64,000 nucleotides of DNA from Ampullaceana balthica (Eukaryota > Mollusca > Gastropoda > Lymnaeidae): assembly GCA_944989445.1 (NCBI GenBank), contig CALYLW010000280.1, positions 903,385 to 967,384 of the forward strand, written 5' to 3'. Below are positions 1-11,384 of the stretch, in pieces (the first letter of the stretch is position 1; each line of letters begins with the position of its first letter). Position numbers and translations under genes: made by a program. The notes under the pieces were generated by a model. It was not told the DNA's origin. It searched no databases and saw nothing but the letters and a program-made list of their open reading frames with translations.

Positions 1-198
1 GATGATAGATGTCGCACTCAATGCGCTGATTCTCGTTCTGCGGGGCCACGTAGGATATATATTAACTGTCACACATTTACAGAGTTCATTGTATGTGCCA
101 TACACGCGTACACCCGATCCGATAGATATTAAAGTCGCTGCTGCTTTTTTTTATATTGTAACTAGCAGACCCGTCGTGCGTTGCAACGATCTCAGTAA

Positions 199-683
199 TA
201 AAACAACCCCGTAAAAACAAAGTTTTTGACTATAAATCCCTTATATATGAGACATAACTAAAAGTATTGATTATGTTCAAATTGAAACAGAAATTATCTC
301 CCCTGGCTTTAAAACTGGTGGAAGGGGGGAGGGGGTGTGGACATGGACGGGTGGCGTCAACGCGTTAACTCAACTCCTGGTGTAAACCACCTGGTTTAAG
401 CACGAGATCTGTTCACAGGTGGCTGGCCTGAAGTCAAGTGACCCGTAAAATGTAAACGATAGCGACCTCTAAATATAGTTTATATAGATAAACTAAACAT
501 GCATTAATTTAATTACTGTACGTTCGATCGATCTGAAATTTTGATACGATGCATTGTTAGGTGAGACGGGTCAGTGTGCCAAATTTCAGCTCGATGGCTT
601 CACGAGAAGTGGGTCATTTTCGACTTTTCTTTTTCCGCCCGCCGAGCCCAAGACAGAGACGGCGGTGAAGTTAATATAAGGGA
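199..683 (-). repeat. R2-related repeat inserted in H1
   Basis: H1 sequence stops after CGATCTCAGTA and resumes at AAAAATGAATAAA, as shown by comparison with the uninterrupted H1 3' end at 39,940-40,010. The intervening segment has AATCCCTTATAT at both ends and contains the GATCGATCTGAAATTT block typical of R2. A related copy lies in inverted orientation at 40,808-41,160, sharing the CGGCGTCTCTGTC and GGGCGGAAAA blocks. No ORF is seen. Insertion ends are approximate. Confidence 0.5.
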
Positions 684-1143
684 TTTAAAAATGAATAAAT
701 TTTAAAGAAACCAATGAGTGGTATGTTTAAAACAATTCTGAAGAAACCTTCGTGGAAGTGTGAAAAAAAATTCCAAGTTTCATAGCAAACCGATAAATAA
801 ATTAATAATTAAATAGCGTACAAAAGAAGAAACCATATTAAGGGCCCCGCCCCCAAAATGAGTGATAATATAGTTTTTATTGCCATTGTACTCAAGCTAT
901 ATTCCTCAATAACGTGTAAAATTGAATAGGGAATACAGTGATTAAAGTTCAGTAAAAAGACTTTGGGGCCCCCAGCTCCGAAGGAATGGAAATTAAGAGT
1001 TCATCGCCCTATAGTAATATAGGCTCTTAAGTTTTTATATTCTAAGTTAGTTCAAAATCCAGTTAATTACTCATTATCTAACGCTTAAACTACTCTTTAT
1101 ATACCTAAAAAAGGGGGGAAAAAACATTAATGTGCCCCGACCC

Positions 1144-1713
1144 CAGGGGCGGATTAAGACTGCACGGGGCCCCTGGCGGCAATTCAAAGTGGGGCCCTAT
1201 CCAGCCAGCGTCCCTTTAAATATAATGATTTCTAGCAGCTAATATAAGACTGTAACTTGTAACTAATTAGTTCATCGATTCCTTTAACATACTTTGTTTG
1301 TACTACGGGATCGGCCTTAAAGATTATTCATGAAAAAATGGAATACGAAGAAATAACTGTTTGCCGCTATCCTAATATTGAGTGTAAAAATACAATTTTT
1401 TAAAAGAATTGTGCCCTCGGCGGGAATCGATCGCGTGACCGCTTGCACAGCAGGTCGACTTTCTACCTCAAGACCACACGAGCCTGATGAAAAAGTAAAG
1501 TTTAAAAATATAAACAATAATCTTTAATATTTTCTCTTAGTGAGCCTATAAAATCAGGTTTTTTAAATTAATTTATTTAATTTATGATATTTTCAGGAAT
1601 TCATGCAAACATTTGCCCATCTTTCTTATAAAATATACTAAATTTGGGGGCCCCTAATCATCGGGGGCCCCTGGCTTTAGCCCGTTAAGCCCCCCCCCCT
1701 TAATCCGCCATAG
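1144..1713 (-). mobile_element. hAT-like MITE M1, copy 1, with tRNA-like core
   Basis: The ends are CAGGGGCGGATTAAG and, on the other strand, CTATGGCGGATTAAG, forming terminal inverted repeats. The element interrupts H1 copy 1. A second copy in opposite orientation at 53,971-54,520 has a perfect 8-bp target duplication, which supports the boundaries. Flanks here (CCCGACCC / CCCGGTCA) are only partly alike, so this copy is older. Subterminal regions carry GGGGCCCCT blocks. It has no coding capacity. Confidence 0.65.
1411..1484 (-). other. tRNA-like (pol III promoter-like) module in M1
   Basis: On the minus strand this reads as a ~74-nt tRNA-like segment: an A-box-like TGGTCTTGAGG, then about 30 nt later a B-box-like GATCGATTCCC. 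The homologous module in the other M1 copy (54,248-54,323) has a better B box, GAGTTCGATCC. I cannot fold a convincing cloverleaf here, so it is a decayed tRNA-derived module, not a functional tRNA gene. Confidence 0.4.
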
Positions 1714-3869
1714 CCCGGTCAATTTCAAAAACCTGTTCATTTTAGTTCATTGTTATTGTGGCTATATTTCTCAAGATCTTTAAAAAGTAAATAGGAAAAA
1801 TATGTTTAACATATACGAAAAAAGACATTTGGGGCCCCCGGACCCGAAGATATTGGCATTAGAAGTTCAGTGTCTATAGTATTTTAATATAGGCTACCAA
1901 GTTTTTGTATGCAAAGTTTGGTGAAGATATATTCATTTGCTTAGTACCTAACGCATAAACTAAATTTTAAATAGCATATCTAAGCAAAAAACGACACTAA
2001 GGGCCCCAGGGCCTATTCTGAGCAAGACATAAATTTCAAAACACCTGTTCGTTTCAATATGGATAATATTGGATGCATTTATCATTGTTTGTCAAGATCG
2101 TTAATAAATATATGGGAAATATATTCTAAAAAGTTGAAGAAAAATGGCATTTTGGGCCCCCAGGCCAGAAGGAATGGTCATTAGGAGTTTATTGCCCTAT
2201 AGTATTTTAATATTGGGTGTCAAGTTTTTATATACAAAGTTTAATTAAGATCCATTAATTAACACAGTAGCTAACGCATAAACTAATTTTTATATATCAT
2301 ATATAAACAAAAAAGACATTAAGGGCCCCGGGGCCTATTCTGTGCAGGATATAAAGTTCAAAACACATGTTCATTTCAATTTGTATAATAATGGATACAT
2401 GTGTCATTATTTGTCAAGATTGTTAATGACTGAATGGTGAATAAAATCTTAAACGTTTAAGAAATGTAAATTTTTGGGCCCCCAGCCCCAAAGAAATGAC
2501 TTTTAGCAGTTTAGTGCCCTATAGTATTTTAATATTGGCTATCAAGTTGTCATATACAAAGTTTGGTTAAGATCCAACAATTTACACAGTAGCTAGCGCT
2601 TAAACTAATTTTTATATAGCTTAAATAAACAGCACATGACATTATGGGCCCCCGGTGCCCCATGAGTGTTAAATTTAGAAAAAAAAGTTGCCAGTTACCA
2701 TCCCAAGTGGCTACTCAACAGTCTCCAAAAATTTCATGACGATAGAATGAATAGTTTAGTCAGCTATAAAGGACATGCACACAAACTCAGACATACTTTG
2801 ATTTATATATAATAGATATAAGAAAAAAAAAGACATTTAGGGCTTAGGGGCCCCTTTGCCCATTCGGTGATAGATGTAAATTTCAAAAACCTTTTCATTT
2901 TAATTAAGTTTCCTCATAGATATATTCCTGAAGATCGTGAAAAATTGAATGGGGAATAATACATTTAATACATTAAACATATAAGAAGAAAAGACATTTG
3001 GGCCCCTGGCCCCGAAGGAATGGACATTTGAAGCTATGTGCCCTTTAGTGTTTTAATATGGGCTACCAAGTTTTGGTATTCAAAGTTTGGTTAAGATCCA
3101 TTCATTTACTCTGTAGCTAACGCATAAACTAATTTTTATATATCTTATATAAGCAAAAAAGACATTAAGGGCCCCGGGGCCCATTCAGTGCAAGATATAA
3201 AGTTCAAAACACATGTTCATTTCAATTTGTATAATAATGGATACATGTGTCATTATTTGTCAAGATTGTTAATGACTGAATGGTGAATAAAATCTTAAAC
3301 GTTTAAGAAATGTGAATTTTTGGGCCCCAAGCCCGAAAGGAATGACTAATTGCAGTTCAGTGCCCTATAGTATTTTAATATTGGCTTATTAAGTTGTCAT
3401 ATACAAAGTTTGGTTAAGATCCAACAATTTACACAGTAGCTAGCGCTTAAACTAATTTTAATATAGCTCATATAAGCAACAAATAACATTATGGGCCCCC
3501 GGTGCCCCATGAGTGTTAAATTTAGAAAAAAAACGTTGCCAGTTACCATCCCAGGTAGGTACTCAACAGACTCCAAAAATTTCATGACGATCGGATGAAT
3601 GGTTTAGTCAGCTATTAAGCACATGCACACACACACACGCACACACACAGACATACTTTGATTTTTATATATATATATTTTTTCATTGACATGGGGATGC
3701 CATGAAAATTTCTCATTACAATTATGCTTAAGTACTTAGCATCTTGATTTTGTTTTTAATGTTTTCCATGAATGAAATAGTTTACATTTTTTTGTTTATT
3801 AAGTGATTATTCAAATAATCATTCAAATAATTTAATTTTTTTTTAGAAATTTGTATTATTATTATTATT

Positions 3870-4579
3870 ACACGCTTTTATTTAAGTCCCACTGTTTGTA
3901 TGTTGTATCCTTCTCTCCATCCATCCATCCGTCTAATATTGTAACGTAAAATTAAACCACTTCTGATAATCCTAGAGCTCTTAAAATATTACCACAGATA
4001 GACCGTTGATGACAATGCATTATATCAAAATTTCGGATCGATCGAATTTACAGTAATTAAATTAATGCATTTTTAGTTTTTAGTTTATGTCTATCTTATC
4101 GCCCACATAAATGAACAACACCTCAATTCGCCCTAGAGGGATACAAGTAATTTCAATGTGTTGACGCCAGAAGTGGATTTTAAAGAGTTTTTATTATAAG
4201 TTTAAAAAGAATGAATATGTGTAATCTAGCTGGTCGAATTGTTAGTGTGATCGATTTTCGACCTGGAGTTACTGGGTTCAATTTTCAGTTGGGGAAACTT
4301 TTTTTTTAATACATAAATTTTTAATTAATAATCTATCTTTTTACCACTATCACATTTAAGTTATTGACAGTGAAGTTTAACTAATTAAATTGAATTGATA
4401 AGGTAGAAAATTCGATTTAAAAAATTTTGAAACTAAAAAATAGAACATAAAATATTTTTAAAATATTTTTTTTTAAAAGGACACGCTTTAATTTACATGC
4501 AGAAAGTGCACTAAAAATAAGAAAATAAATATTTTCTACATCAGGTAAAATGACTGAACATATCCACTGCACATAAAAG
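3870..4579 (+). repeat. R2 repeat, copy 1
   Basis: Starts with ACACGCTTTTATTTAAGTC and runs through CACAGATAGA, GATCGATCGAATTTAC and TTTTTAGTTTA blocks. A tRNA-like module follows, then AAGGACACGCTTTAATTTAC and TATCCACTGCACATAAAAGC. The same order of blocks occurs at 20,592-21,340 and, inverted, at 28,935-29,945. The right edge is fused directly to the gypsy integrase relic. R2 is unclassified: no transposase or RT was found in any copy in the window. Confidence 0.6.
4225..4300 (+). other. tRNA-like module in R2 copy 1
   Basis: A-box-like TAGCTGGTCGAATTG is followed about 40 nt later by the B-box-like GGGTTCAATTTTC at 4,274, and then a run of Ts from 4,299 resembling a pol III terminator. 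Three other R2 copies keep the same module. This suggests a tRNA-derived SINE-like component; it is not a canonical tRNA because the second half of the B box has decayed. Confidence 0.4.
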
Positions 4580-5075
4580 CTTGCTAATTTTTTGAAAATA
4601 TTTCCAGAGTCACTTGCAGAAGCTTTCATTGCATGTTTAAAACTTTGAAATAATATTTCAGCAAGTCCATTTGTGGAAGGTTTATATGGTGAGCTGGTAA
4701 TATGTTTAATCCCATTATTAGTGACAAATCTGTTGAATTCTTCAGATACAAATTGTGGTCCATTATCACTAACAATTTGATTGGGTAGCTCAAATCTTGC
4801 AAAAATTGTTCTAAGTATATCAATTGTTGTAGATGACGTAGTACAACTTGTAGGTATTATGTCAGCCCATTTAGTGTGTACATCTATCACCACTAAAAAC
4901 ATAGTCTTAAGAAATGGTCCTGCGTAGTCCACATGCACTCTTTGCCATGATTTGTGAGGCTATTCCCACGGTGGATTTGATAATTGTTTTGCACAACCTG
5001 AACATTTCTTTGTGATTCCTTCTATGTCTTTGTCCATATTAGGCATTCTATGCATTCTAACTTTATACCATATGT
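4580..5075 (-). pseudogene. Ty3/gypsy-like integrase core, relic
   Basis: The minus-strand translation gives an integrase catalytic core. It has RVHVDYAGPF with the first Asp, VSDNGPQF with the second Asp, and GLAEILFQ with the Glu; 35 residues separate the second Asp from the Glu (DD35E). Upstream, from about 5,060, is a CSGC motif from the HHCC zinc-binding domain. An in-frame TAG lies just before HKSWQRVHVDY, so the gene is dead. The open frame continues past 4,580 to 4,417, but those last ~54 residues are R2 repeat, not integrase. No LTRs, RT or RNase H are seen beside it. Confidence 0.85.
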
Positions 5076-6019
5076 GCTAGCAAGAAGGAGGGGTGAACGC
5101 TGCTGTGGTAGCACTGGACAAAGCCTACCGGAAAGAGCCAAGCTATTTTTCAAACCAGACAGGGGTTCACTCTGATTTTACTTTTTATTAAAAGTATTCT
5201 AACTTTAAAAATACATTTAAATGCAACCTGGATGAAATCCAGGCTCATTTATTTCAGCCTGCAACTGCAAGAACACCAGTCCAAAGGAAGAAAAAGATGG
5301 AGCCATCCAGATCTTCTTACATTTCTCTACTAATACATGATAAAATTATTATTCCACAGGTACCTCAGCAGCCTTGAGATAATGTTTCATGTAAATGTAA
5401 TCATAAAACAGAACTTATTGTGAGCAGTCAAATAATGCAAATATGCCATAACTAGGATTCAATTTTATTAGAATGAGTAATGACGAATAAAAAAACAATA
5501 TTAATAAATATTTTAATTTTCTGTTTTCACAGGTTTTCTTTCAATTTCCCCTTTAAATGATTGATATAAGAATAATAGAAATTATATTTGTCATATGTAT
5601 TGTGTTAATTCTTAAATTGAGATTATTTTTAATTTTTAAATATTTTTTGTACCCTTGTGGTTAATAAAAAATTACAAAATAAAATTTTGTTAAGCTATCT
5701 TTGTTGCTAATTATGTTGTATAGTGCAGTAAGAATGTCTCCTGAAAATTTGGTGCAGTTATATATAAAAATAAAATGTTGTGAGTGAAAGAGTACAGAAA
5801 TGTGAAAGTTGGGTCACAACTCTCCGAGTTAATTATATAGGTTATGTAAGGGGCAAAAAATCCACCAAAAATCATAACTCCCCTTCTATAAAAGATAGAA
5901 AGGCAAAGTCAACATCTCTGAGAATGTCTATGCAAGATCTTTGAAATGATATATAACTGAAGCCTATATGATAATATTTCAATTTTGAGTCAAAGTACCT
6001 AACCGTCATTGCCAAATTG
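5076..6019. other. AT-rich intergenic stretch, no gene seen
   Basis: I see no coding signature, RNA gene or recognisable element here. A GC-richer patch at about 5,080-5,175 (AGGAGGGGTGAACGC to CAGGGGTTCACTC) has short inverted similarity at its two ends and could be an old SINE or MITE fragment, but I found no second copy. Confidence 0.4.
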
Positions 6020-6310
6020 TCTTATCTTATCTTATCTGTTTACAGACGCTCCTTCTATACAGAAGATTATTGCGTCCTACGCTTATCTATGATTTGTGTT
6101 TAGTCCTGCATTTTTATTAGAGATTTAAATTTTGATAAAGTGTTGGTTTTCCTGGATTTTTCAGGCAACCCATTCCACGCCAAAATTCCGGACGGGAAGA
6201 ACGAAAATTTGTATGTGTTTGTTCTTGCATACGGAATAAGAAAAGTGTTTTTATCCTTATGTCTATCTGAGGGTTGTATTAAGTTATCTTTGTGTTGTAT
6301 TTCTAAATTA
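6020..6310 (-). repeat. CR1/L2-like LINE 3' end, inverted copy
   Basis: Begins (as read on +) with TCTTATCTTATCTTATC, the complement of a GATAA-type simple-repeat tail, followed by CAGACGCTCCTTCTATACAG. Its complement matches the plus-strand LINE end at about 6,710-6,985, so the two copies form a head-to-head inverted repeat around a ~400-bp centre. The translated minus strand would be the last part of the RT C-terminal region plus the 3' UTR. Confidence 0.7.
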
Positions 6311-6371
6311 GAATTAATTGCTTTATGTATGATTACTACTTTGCTCTTGGTTCTTCTATGTCAATGAATTT

Positions 6372-6985
6372 ATTAAAAAATCAAACAAAACCTTAGGCTT
6401 TATAAAAAGAAACTTTTACAAATGTAATAGAGATATAAACTAAAATGATACCTCACTTTGGTGAGACCTGTACTAGAATATGCATCTTCTGTATGGGACC
6501 CATCCACCAAAGAAAACATTGATAAACTAAAACAAATTCAAAAAAGAGCTGACAGATTCCTTACTGGAGAATATTCAAAACTGACAAGAATAACACCATT
6601 AGTTAAATCATTAAACCTTGAAACGCTAGAGGATAGAAGAACCAAGAGTAAAGTAGTAATCATATATAAACCAATTACTTCTAATTTAGAAATACACCAC
6701 AAAGATAACTAAATACAACCCTCAGATAGACATAAGGATAAAAACACATTTCTTATTCCGTATGCAAGAACAAACACATACAAATTTTCGTTCTTCCCGT
6801 CCGGAATTTGGGCGTGGATGGGTTGCCTGAAGAATCCAGGAAAACCAACACTTTATCAACATTTAAATATCTAATAAAAATGCAGGAATAAACACAAACC
6901 ATAGATAAGTGAAGGACGCAATAATCTTCTGTATAGAAGGAGCGTCTGTAAACAGATAGGATAAGATTAATTAAGATAATAATAT
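6372..6985 (+). pseudogene. CR1/L2-type LINE, C-terminal RT remnant and 3' tail
   Basis: The plus-strand translation carries the C-terminal region of an invertebrate CR1/L2/jockey-type ORF2: TLGFIKRN, then VRPVLEYASSVWDP, then the basic segment KQIQKRADRF, LNLETLEDRR, and a degraded SFFP-x-GIWAW tail motif around 6,785-6,815. A frameshift lies near 6,440 and a stop follows at 6,712. The 3' end has GGAGCGTCTGTAAACAGATA and a short GATAA-like tail. It is 5'-truncated. The exact clade cannot be fixed without the RT core. Confidence 0.75.
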
Positions 6986-7469
6986 ATCCGGAGGCAAATA
7001 ATTGGTCGAAGCTATTGTTACTTGTGACATTAAATTATAATATGTATCATAATCATCAGATTATTATCATGTAACTAATATTTTAGTGTTTACACAAACC
7101 ACTTTTAAATTAATTATATTTGTATAATTAAAACTATTAGCAATGCATACTTAAAGTTACTTACCAATGTGAGTGAAACTGATAGCCGGATTTTAACACG
7201 TAAGTTCGGTATTTCCCGTAAAAAAAAATTGAGAGGCTGGAGAATTATTGCAACTTCCGTTATAATTCACTGTAGTGCCATTGGAAGCAATGGCTTACGC
7301 AAATTTAGTCATTACGTTAATTGTTTTAAATTAAGAGTTTTGTGATGATTATATGACTTGATATGTATTATTGCAAAATAACCATCATCACTGACTGACC
7401 AATATCTGACTCCTTTATTTTGCTTATAAAGGCTAAATAAAATTTTGTGTAATGTATAATCTAAATAGC
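6986..7469. other. AT-rich spacer, no gene seen
   Basis: No ORF, repeat partner within the window, or RNA signature recognised. It is the sequence between the LINE inverted pair and the left target-site duplication of hAT-A. Confidence 0.4.
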
Positions 7470-7873
7470 CCTTTAAGCAGTGGCGGATTTAGCTATAGGG
7501 CAGGGGGGCGGCTTGCCCCCCCCCCGTGCCCCTGTTGGGTCTAAAATGGCGCCCCCTAAAGACGCCCTCGATGAACACTAAAAAGGTGTCACTAGAGCAG
7601 AAAAAAATATTGCTAAACACGAAACTTCTAATTGACACCAAACTGCTAGCTAAATATCGTATTTAAATGATGAAACTGTAATATCTGGCTTAAATCAATG
7701 ACTCGCATCTGAATTATCGGCGACAATCGATAATGAAGTTAAGTCTGCACAATTCTTTTCTTTAATTATTGATTCAACCATTGTTATATCTAGAATTGAT
7801 CAGATGTCAGTTTCTTTACGTTAATTTTTTTTTAAAAATCAGGACATGTTGTAGAAAGATTTATACGCTTTTA

Positions 7874-8093
7874 TGGATAGCGAAGTCAATAGTGCGCTCG
7901 CCCCACAAGCTGAGGGGCGTGGGATCTAGCCCACGATAAAGCCACAATAAAAATGGAATGACTAACACTAAGAAAGTCCTACGCTGACCTGGAAGGGAGA
8001 TGGGGCGCCCACCAAGGTCTACCAAGCCCGCCCCTAGTAAGTTCTAATGGAAACATTAGGACCCCGTACGACCACTGGTTGTGGGACTTTTTA
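7874..8093 (+). repeat. SINE-like insertion in hAT-A
   Basis: Interrupts the hAT-A transposase remnant between GATTTATACGC and the reading AEKILTELQKRN. The left end looks tRNA-like: TAGCGAAGTCAATAGTG resembles an A-box region and GTGGGATCTAGCCCAC resembles a B-box arm. The body is GC-richer than its surroundings. The second half was copied in the adjacent tandem duplication. Boundaries and SINE class are inferred; no second independent copy is in the window. Confidence 0.35.
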
Positions 8094-8612
8094 AAAAAAT
8101 GCTGCCGCATTTGCTGAGAAGATTTTAACGGAACTACAAAAGCGAAACATTGATTTCACACTCTGTCGAGGACAGGCATACTCTGGATTAAGAGTGGCCT
8201 TCAAACTCAAATAAAGAAACTTTCACCCAATTGTTGTTCCCATGTTTTGAATTTTGCTAATATGGAAGCAATGTCTGTAAACAGTGACTAACACTAAGAA
8301 AGTCCTACGCTGACCTGGAAGGGAGATGGGGCGCCCACCAAGGTCTACCAAGCCCGCCCCTAGTAAGTTCTAATGGAAACATTAGGACCCCGTACGACCA
8401 CTGGTTGTGGGACTTTAAAAAAAAATGCTGCCGCATTTGCTGAGAAGATTTTAACGGAACTACAAAAGCGAAACATTGATTTCACACTCTGTCGAGGACA
8501 GGCATACTCTGGATTAAGAGTGGCCTTCAAACTCAAATAAAGAAACTTTCACCCAATTGTTGTTCCCATTTTTTGAATTTTGCTAATATGGAAGCAATGT
8601 CTGTAAACAGTG
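7961..8612 (+). repeat. 326-bp tandem duplication within hAT-A
   Basis: The segment 7,961-8,286 is repeated at 8,287-8,612 at a constant 326-bp offset. I see only a few differences, mainly at an A/T run near 8,093 versus 8,419 and one base near 8,249. It spans the right part of the SINE-like insert and part of the hAT transposase. The near identity suggests a recent event compared with the decayed transposase around it. Confidence 0.9.
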
Positions 8613-9110
8613 ATGTACAGTTGTTTTTTGGCACAGCTTTAAGGTTGTATGCATTCCTTACGTCTAGTTTATCATGTCTACATACTCTTAAAGAACACCA
8701 GAAATCTCAATATGAATATCAACAGTCTGAAACGACTTTCTGATACAAGATGAGCAAGCCGAAAGCATGCAGTTCATGCAGTTGTTGGCTATTATAGCCA
8801 CACTTGATTCAGGGGAATCAACAAATATAAAGGAAATGTCAGAGCAGAAGCTATGGGACTTTCTGGTTTAATAACAAATTATTCTTTTGTTTTTCTGATG
8901 CTATTTGTACAAAAGTTATTTCGTGTCATCAAACTACTGACAACGCCTTTGCAAAACAATTGATCGATGATTGAAGAAATAAGTTTATTGAAATGAGAAG
9001 CGATGAAGCTTTTGAAATTATGAATGTAGATGTCAAATCATTTATTAACGAAAATTGTTCCAAACTAGATGTTAAAAAATAATTTAAAGAAAAGTGAATT
9101 GCAAAAAAGA
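8094..9110 (+). pseudogene. hAT-A transposase, central part (TTF/ZMYM-like), broken
   Basis: Recognisable pieces in shifting frames are AEKILTELQKRNIDFTLCRG (the conserved CRGQ region, present twice because of the tandem duplication), VQLFFGTALRLYAFLTSS, and after a frameshift LKRLSDTR with ASRKHAV, the usual TRW-type motif with the W codon now a stop. This order is that of the DDE core of hAT transposases with TTF-type zinc fingers. Multiple stops and shifts make it non-functional. The reading runs up to the hAT-B insertion at 9,119 and resumes after 13,009. Confidence 0.75.
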
Positions 9111-9486
9111 AAAGCATGCAGAGGCGTAACTAGGCTTTTAGCGCCCTTGGCTAAGTTACTTTTGGCGCCCTTGATAAATTGATAGGTTTCAGTTTTGCGA
9201 TTGTTTTCATTTTTTAGAAAAAATAATTGAATTTCTCTTATTTTATTTATGACAATAATTACGTAGTCTGACAGTGACAGTCGTACAACGTGAATATAAA
9301 AATATGCATAGGACAGGAACAATACTAATTTTCAGTTTATTATTTACTTAATATTACCGTTAGTTGGCGTATTGGCGCGTAGCTAATACTAGTAATACAG
9401 TCGGACCTTTCTAACTCGAACTCAAGGGGGGACAAATTCGACTAACGGTGTTTTCGAGTTATGGAACCTGGCGTAATATGCGCAGA

Positions 9487-10373
9487 TTAATCAAGAAGAA
9501 TGTTGATATTGAGAGGGGGAACAGCCATAGCGGCTAGAAGGCTTGACAGGTAAGAGGGGTGGTGATGTTTCATATGAAAGGAGCCAACTTGCTTGACATA
9601 CCAACACAAGCCCGTGAGAGGATACACCTTCCCTCCCCTCCCCCACTTTACTCCCTCAATAGTGGTATGGGGATATTAATATTTTTCTTTTTAAAAGAAA
9701 TACTGTAAAATCATATTGAAATGTGTATGATAAGAAGCCCCGCAAAGGGAACAAACATAATAAAAATGAAATATATTTAAATATAATTAATTAGTCACCT
9801 ATTTGTTATCCAGGAGAAAAATGAAATACTGTCGGACGTCGTTAAGTCGAACTTCCCGAAGTCGAAAACCTCCCTATATTGAAATAATTGTTAGGTCCCG
9901 GCCAAATTCCATAAGACTAATGTATTTTTAATCTGCTTAACTCCAAGATTTTTGGCTTTCAACCTCTCTTAGTCGAATTTTCCAAGGCGTTTTGGGTTAT
10001 TATTCTGGAGTGACATTTCAGAACACGTGTTCTGTAGAGCCACGTAAATGGACGCAAAATCTTATCTTAGTGCATTCCACGAGGGATTAAGCTACCCTTG
10101 CAAGTACAAAAAATGACAAAGACAAGAAAAAGGAGTGGTAACTAATTCGCATCTCTTTGCTGCATGCTGTGACTCTTTTTAAAAATACAAATCTTACTCC
10201 CCCATCCCACTGTGGATGGAGTAAAGTGGGGGAGGCGAGGGAAGGTATCTCCTCTCACGGGTTTGTGTCGGCATGTCAAAGCCAGTTGGCTTCCTTTCAT
10301 ATGAAGCATAAAAACCGCCTCTCTTTGCTGTCAAGCCTACTAGCCGGTATGGCTGTTCCCCCCACCTCTCAAT
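9487..10373. repeat. inverted repeat inside the pogo-like element
   Basis: The arm at about 9,487-9,665 (AATGTTGATATTGAGAGG ... CCCACTTTACTCC) is complementary with modest divergence to about 10,200-10,373 (GGAGTAAAGTGGG ... CCTCTCAATATCTACAT). The spacer of ~530 bp holds another pogo-type end near 9,832. This looks like either the element's natural palindromic body or a nested fold-back MITE. Confidence 0.75.
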
Positions 10374-10555
10374 ATCTACATCAGGGGTGGCCAGGCCCGT
10401 AGTAACCGAGAGCTATTTTAGAAGTTTAAAAAATCGTCGAGAGCCTCATTGAAAATTTCCTTTTGTGATTTTTTAAGAAGTATTTTTATTGGGATTTAAT
10501 GCTTTAAACATTTTAATTGCTTTATTAGCCCTAAATGTATGTTGAAGAATTATAT

Positions 10556-11231
10556 TAGGGCTGCGGAAATTTCTCGATTAATCGTTAAAAAGTTTTATCG
10601 ATTAAAATTATTTTAATCGATAAAAGTTCGAATAAAATTAAAGAAAATATTTAAAATATTTTTAAATTTTTTTTATTAATAAATAATTAATTATTAATCA
10701 TAAATTATATATTTTTTACGTACAAACTTCTCCCGCGTAATATTATAATTTATTTTATTAATATATGTGGACCTGCAGACGTCAACTAACAAATGGCTGA
10801 CAGCATCAGCGCAGTTAAATTTAAATATACATCTGGAAAGTTGAGCAAATATTTTGTTTTTAAGCTAACTGCTGATGGCAAAGTCGAAGATGGTGAAAAA
10901 GTTTACTGTGTTTACTGCCATAAACAATTCTCTTTTAAAGGATCAAATACATCGCTGACGTACCACCTTCAGCACAAACATCCGATCAAGTATCAACTCA
11001 TAGTCATAAAATTTTGTACAAAATATTCTTATTTTTAATGTCTGAGAGACAGGGGAAATAGCTCAGTAAAATAAAATAAGTAAATTACCTGTTTTTGTTA
11101 CTTCACTTGAAATGTTCAGTTTAATGACGTCATAAATTTCTATTCTTGGCTTTAATCAAAATTATCGATTAATTAATCGTTAATTTTTCAAAAGTTAACG
11201 ATTAAATTTAAATTAATCGATAACAGCCCTA
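10556..11231 (+). mobile_element. hAT-D copy 1 with BED finger, innermost level
   Basis: TAGGGCTG...CAGCCCTA ends with long subterminal AATCGATTAATTAATCG-type inverted repeats. The flanking octamers AATTATAT / AAATATAT match at 7 of 8. Two further copies in the window (16,274-16,893 and 57,908-58,733) share these ends. The element retains only the N-terminal BED-finger exon of the transposase, so it is an internally deleted derivative. Confidence 0.85.
10793..11038 (+). CDS. BED-type zinc finger N-terminal fragment of hAT-D transposase
   Basis: An 81-codon intact ORF starting at the first ATG (MADSISAVKFKYTSGK). Residues ~37-64 carry the BED-finger pattern: CVYCHKQFSF with C-x2-C, then THLxxH-like TYHLQHKHP for the two histidines. 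BED fingers bind the ends of hAT transposons. The DDE core and dimerisation domain are missing, so at best it could make a DNA-binding peptide. The 57.9-kb copy encodes a closely similar but damaged version on the minus strand. Confidence 0.7.
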   Translation: MADSISAVKFKYTSGKLSKYFVFKLTADGKVEDGEKVYCVYCHKQFSFKGSNTSLTYHLQHKHPIKYQLIVIKFCTKYSYF

Positions 11232-11384
11232 AAATATATGCTTTACAGCTACACAACTGACACATATTTAAATTTGCAATTTATGAATGTAAACACACTG
11301 ATTTAGACTCATAATTATGGTGAACCTGAAGTGTTATGATTCTGCTGAGAAGCCTTTAAACTAGCAAGTTTATTTTAATCTGGT

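Larger units (their letters stand above)
162..3690 (-). mobile_element. Helitron-like element H1, copy 1 (interrupted)
   Basis: Read on the minus strand, the element ends in ACGCACGACGGGTCTG followed by CTAG then T at the left edge. It starts near 3,665-3,690 with a TA-rich stretch followed by TGTCTGTGTG. The 5'-TC...CTAG-3' layout without target-site duplication is the Helitron pattern (family knowledge). The interior is a chain of related modules, each with a GGGCCC-type palindrome and blocks such as AAACTAATTTTTATATAGC. A second, internal 5' end lies near 2,800-2,825. No Rep/helicase ORF is visible, so it would be non-autonomous. It is interrupted at about 199-683 and 1,144-1,713. Calling it a Helitron is an inference from the ends only. 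Confidence 0.6.

Noticed and set aside
2..214. Plus-strand ORF at the left edge
   Set aside because: Its right part runs into the H1 3' end and no domain is visible in the left part.
1411..1484. Functional tRNA gene
   Set aside because: No convincing acceptor or anticodon stem; it sits inside a repeated MITE and differs strongly from its homologue at 54.2 kb.
162..3690. H1 as an LTR retrotransposon
   Set aside because: No long terminal repeats, primer-binding site or gag-pol remnants; the termini are asymmetric with CTAG at one end.
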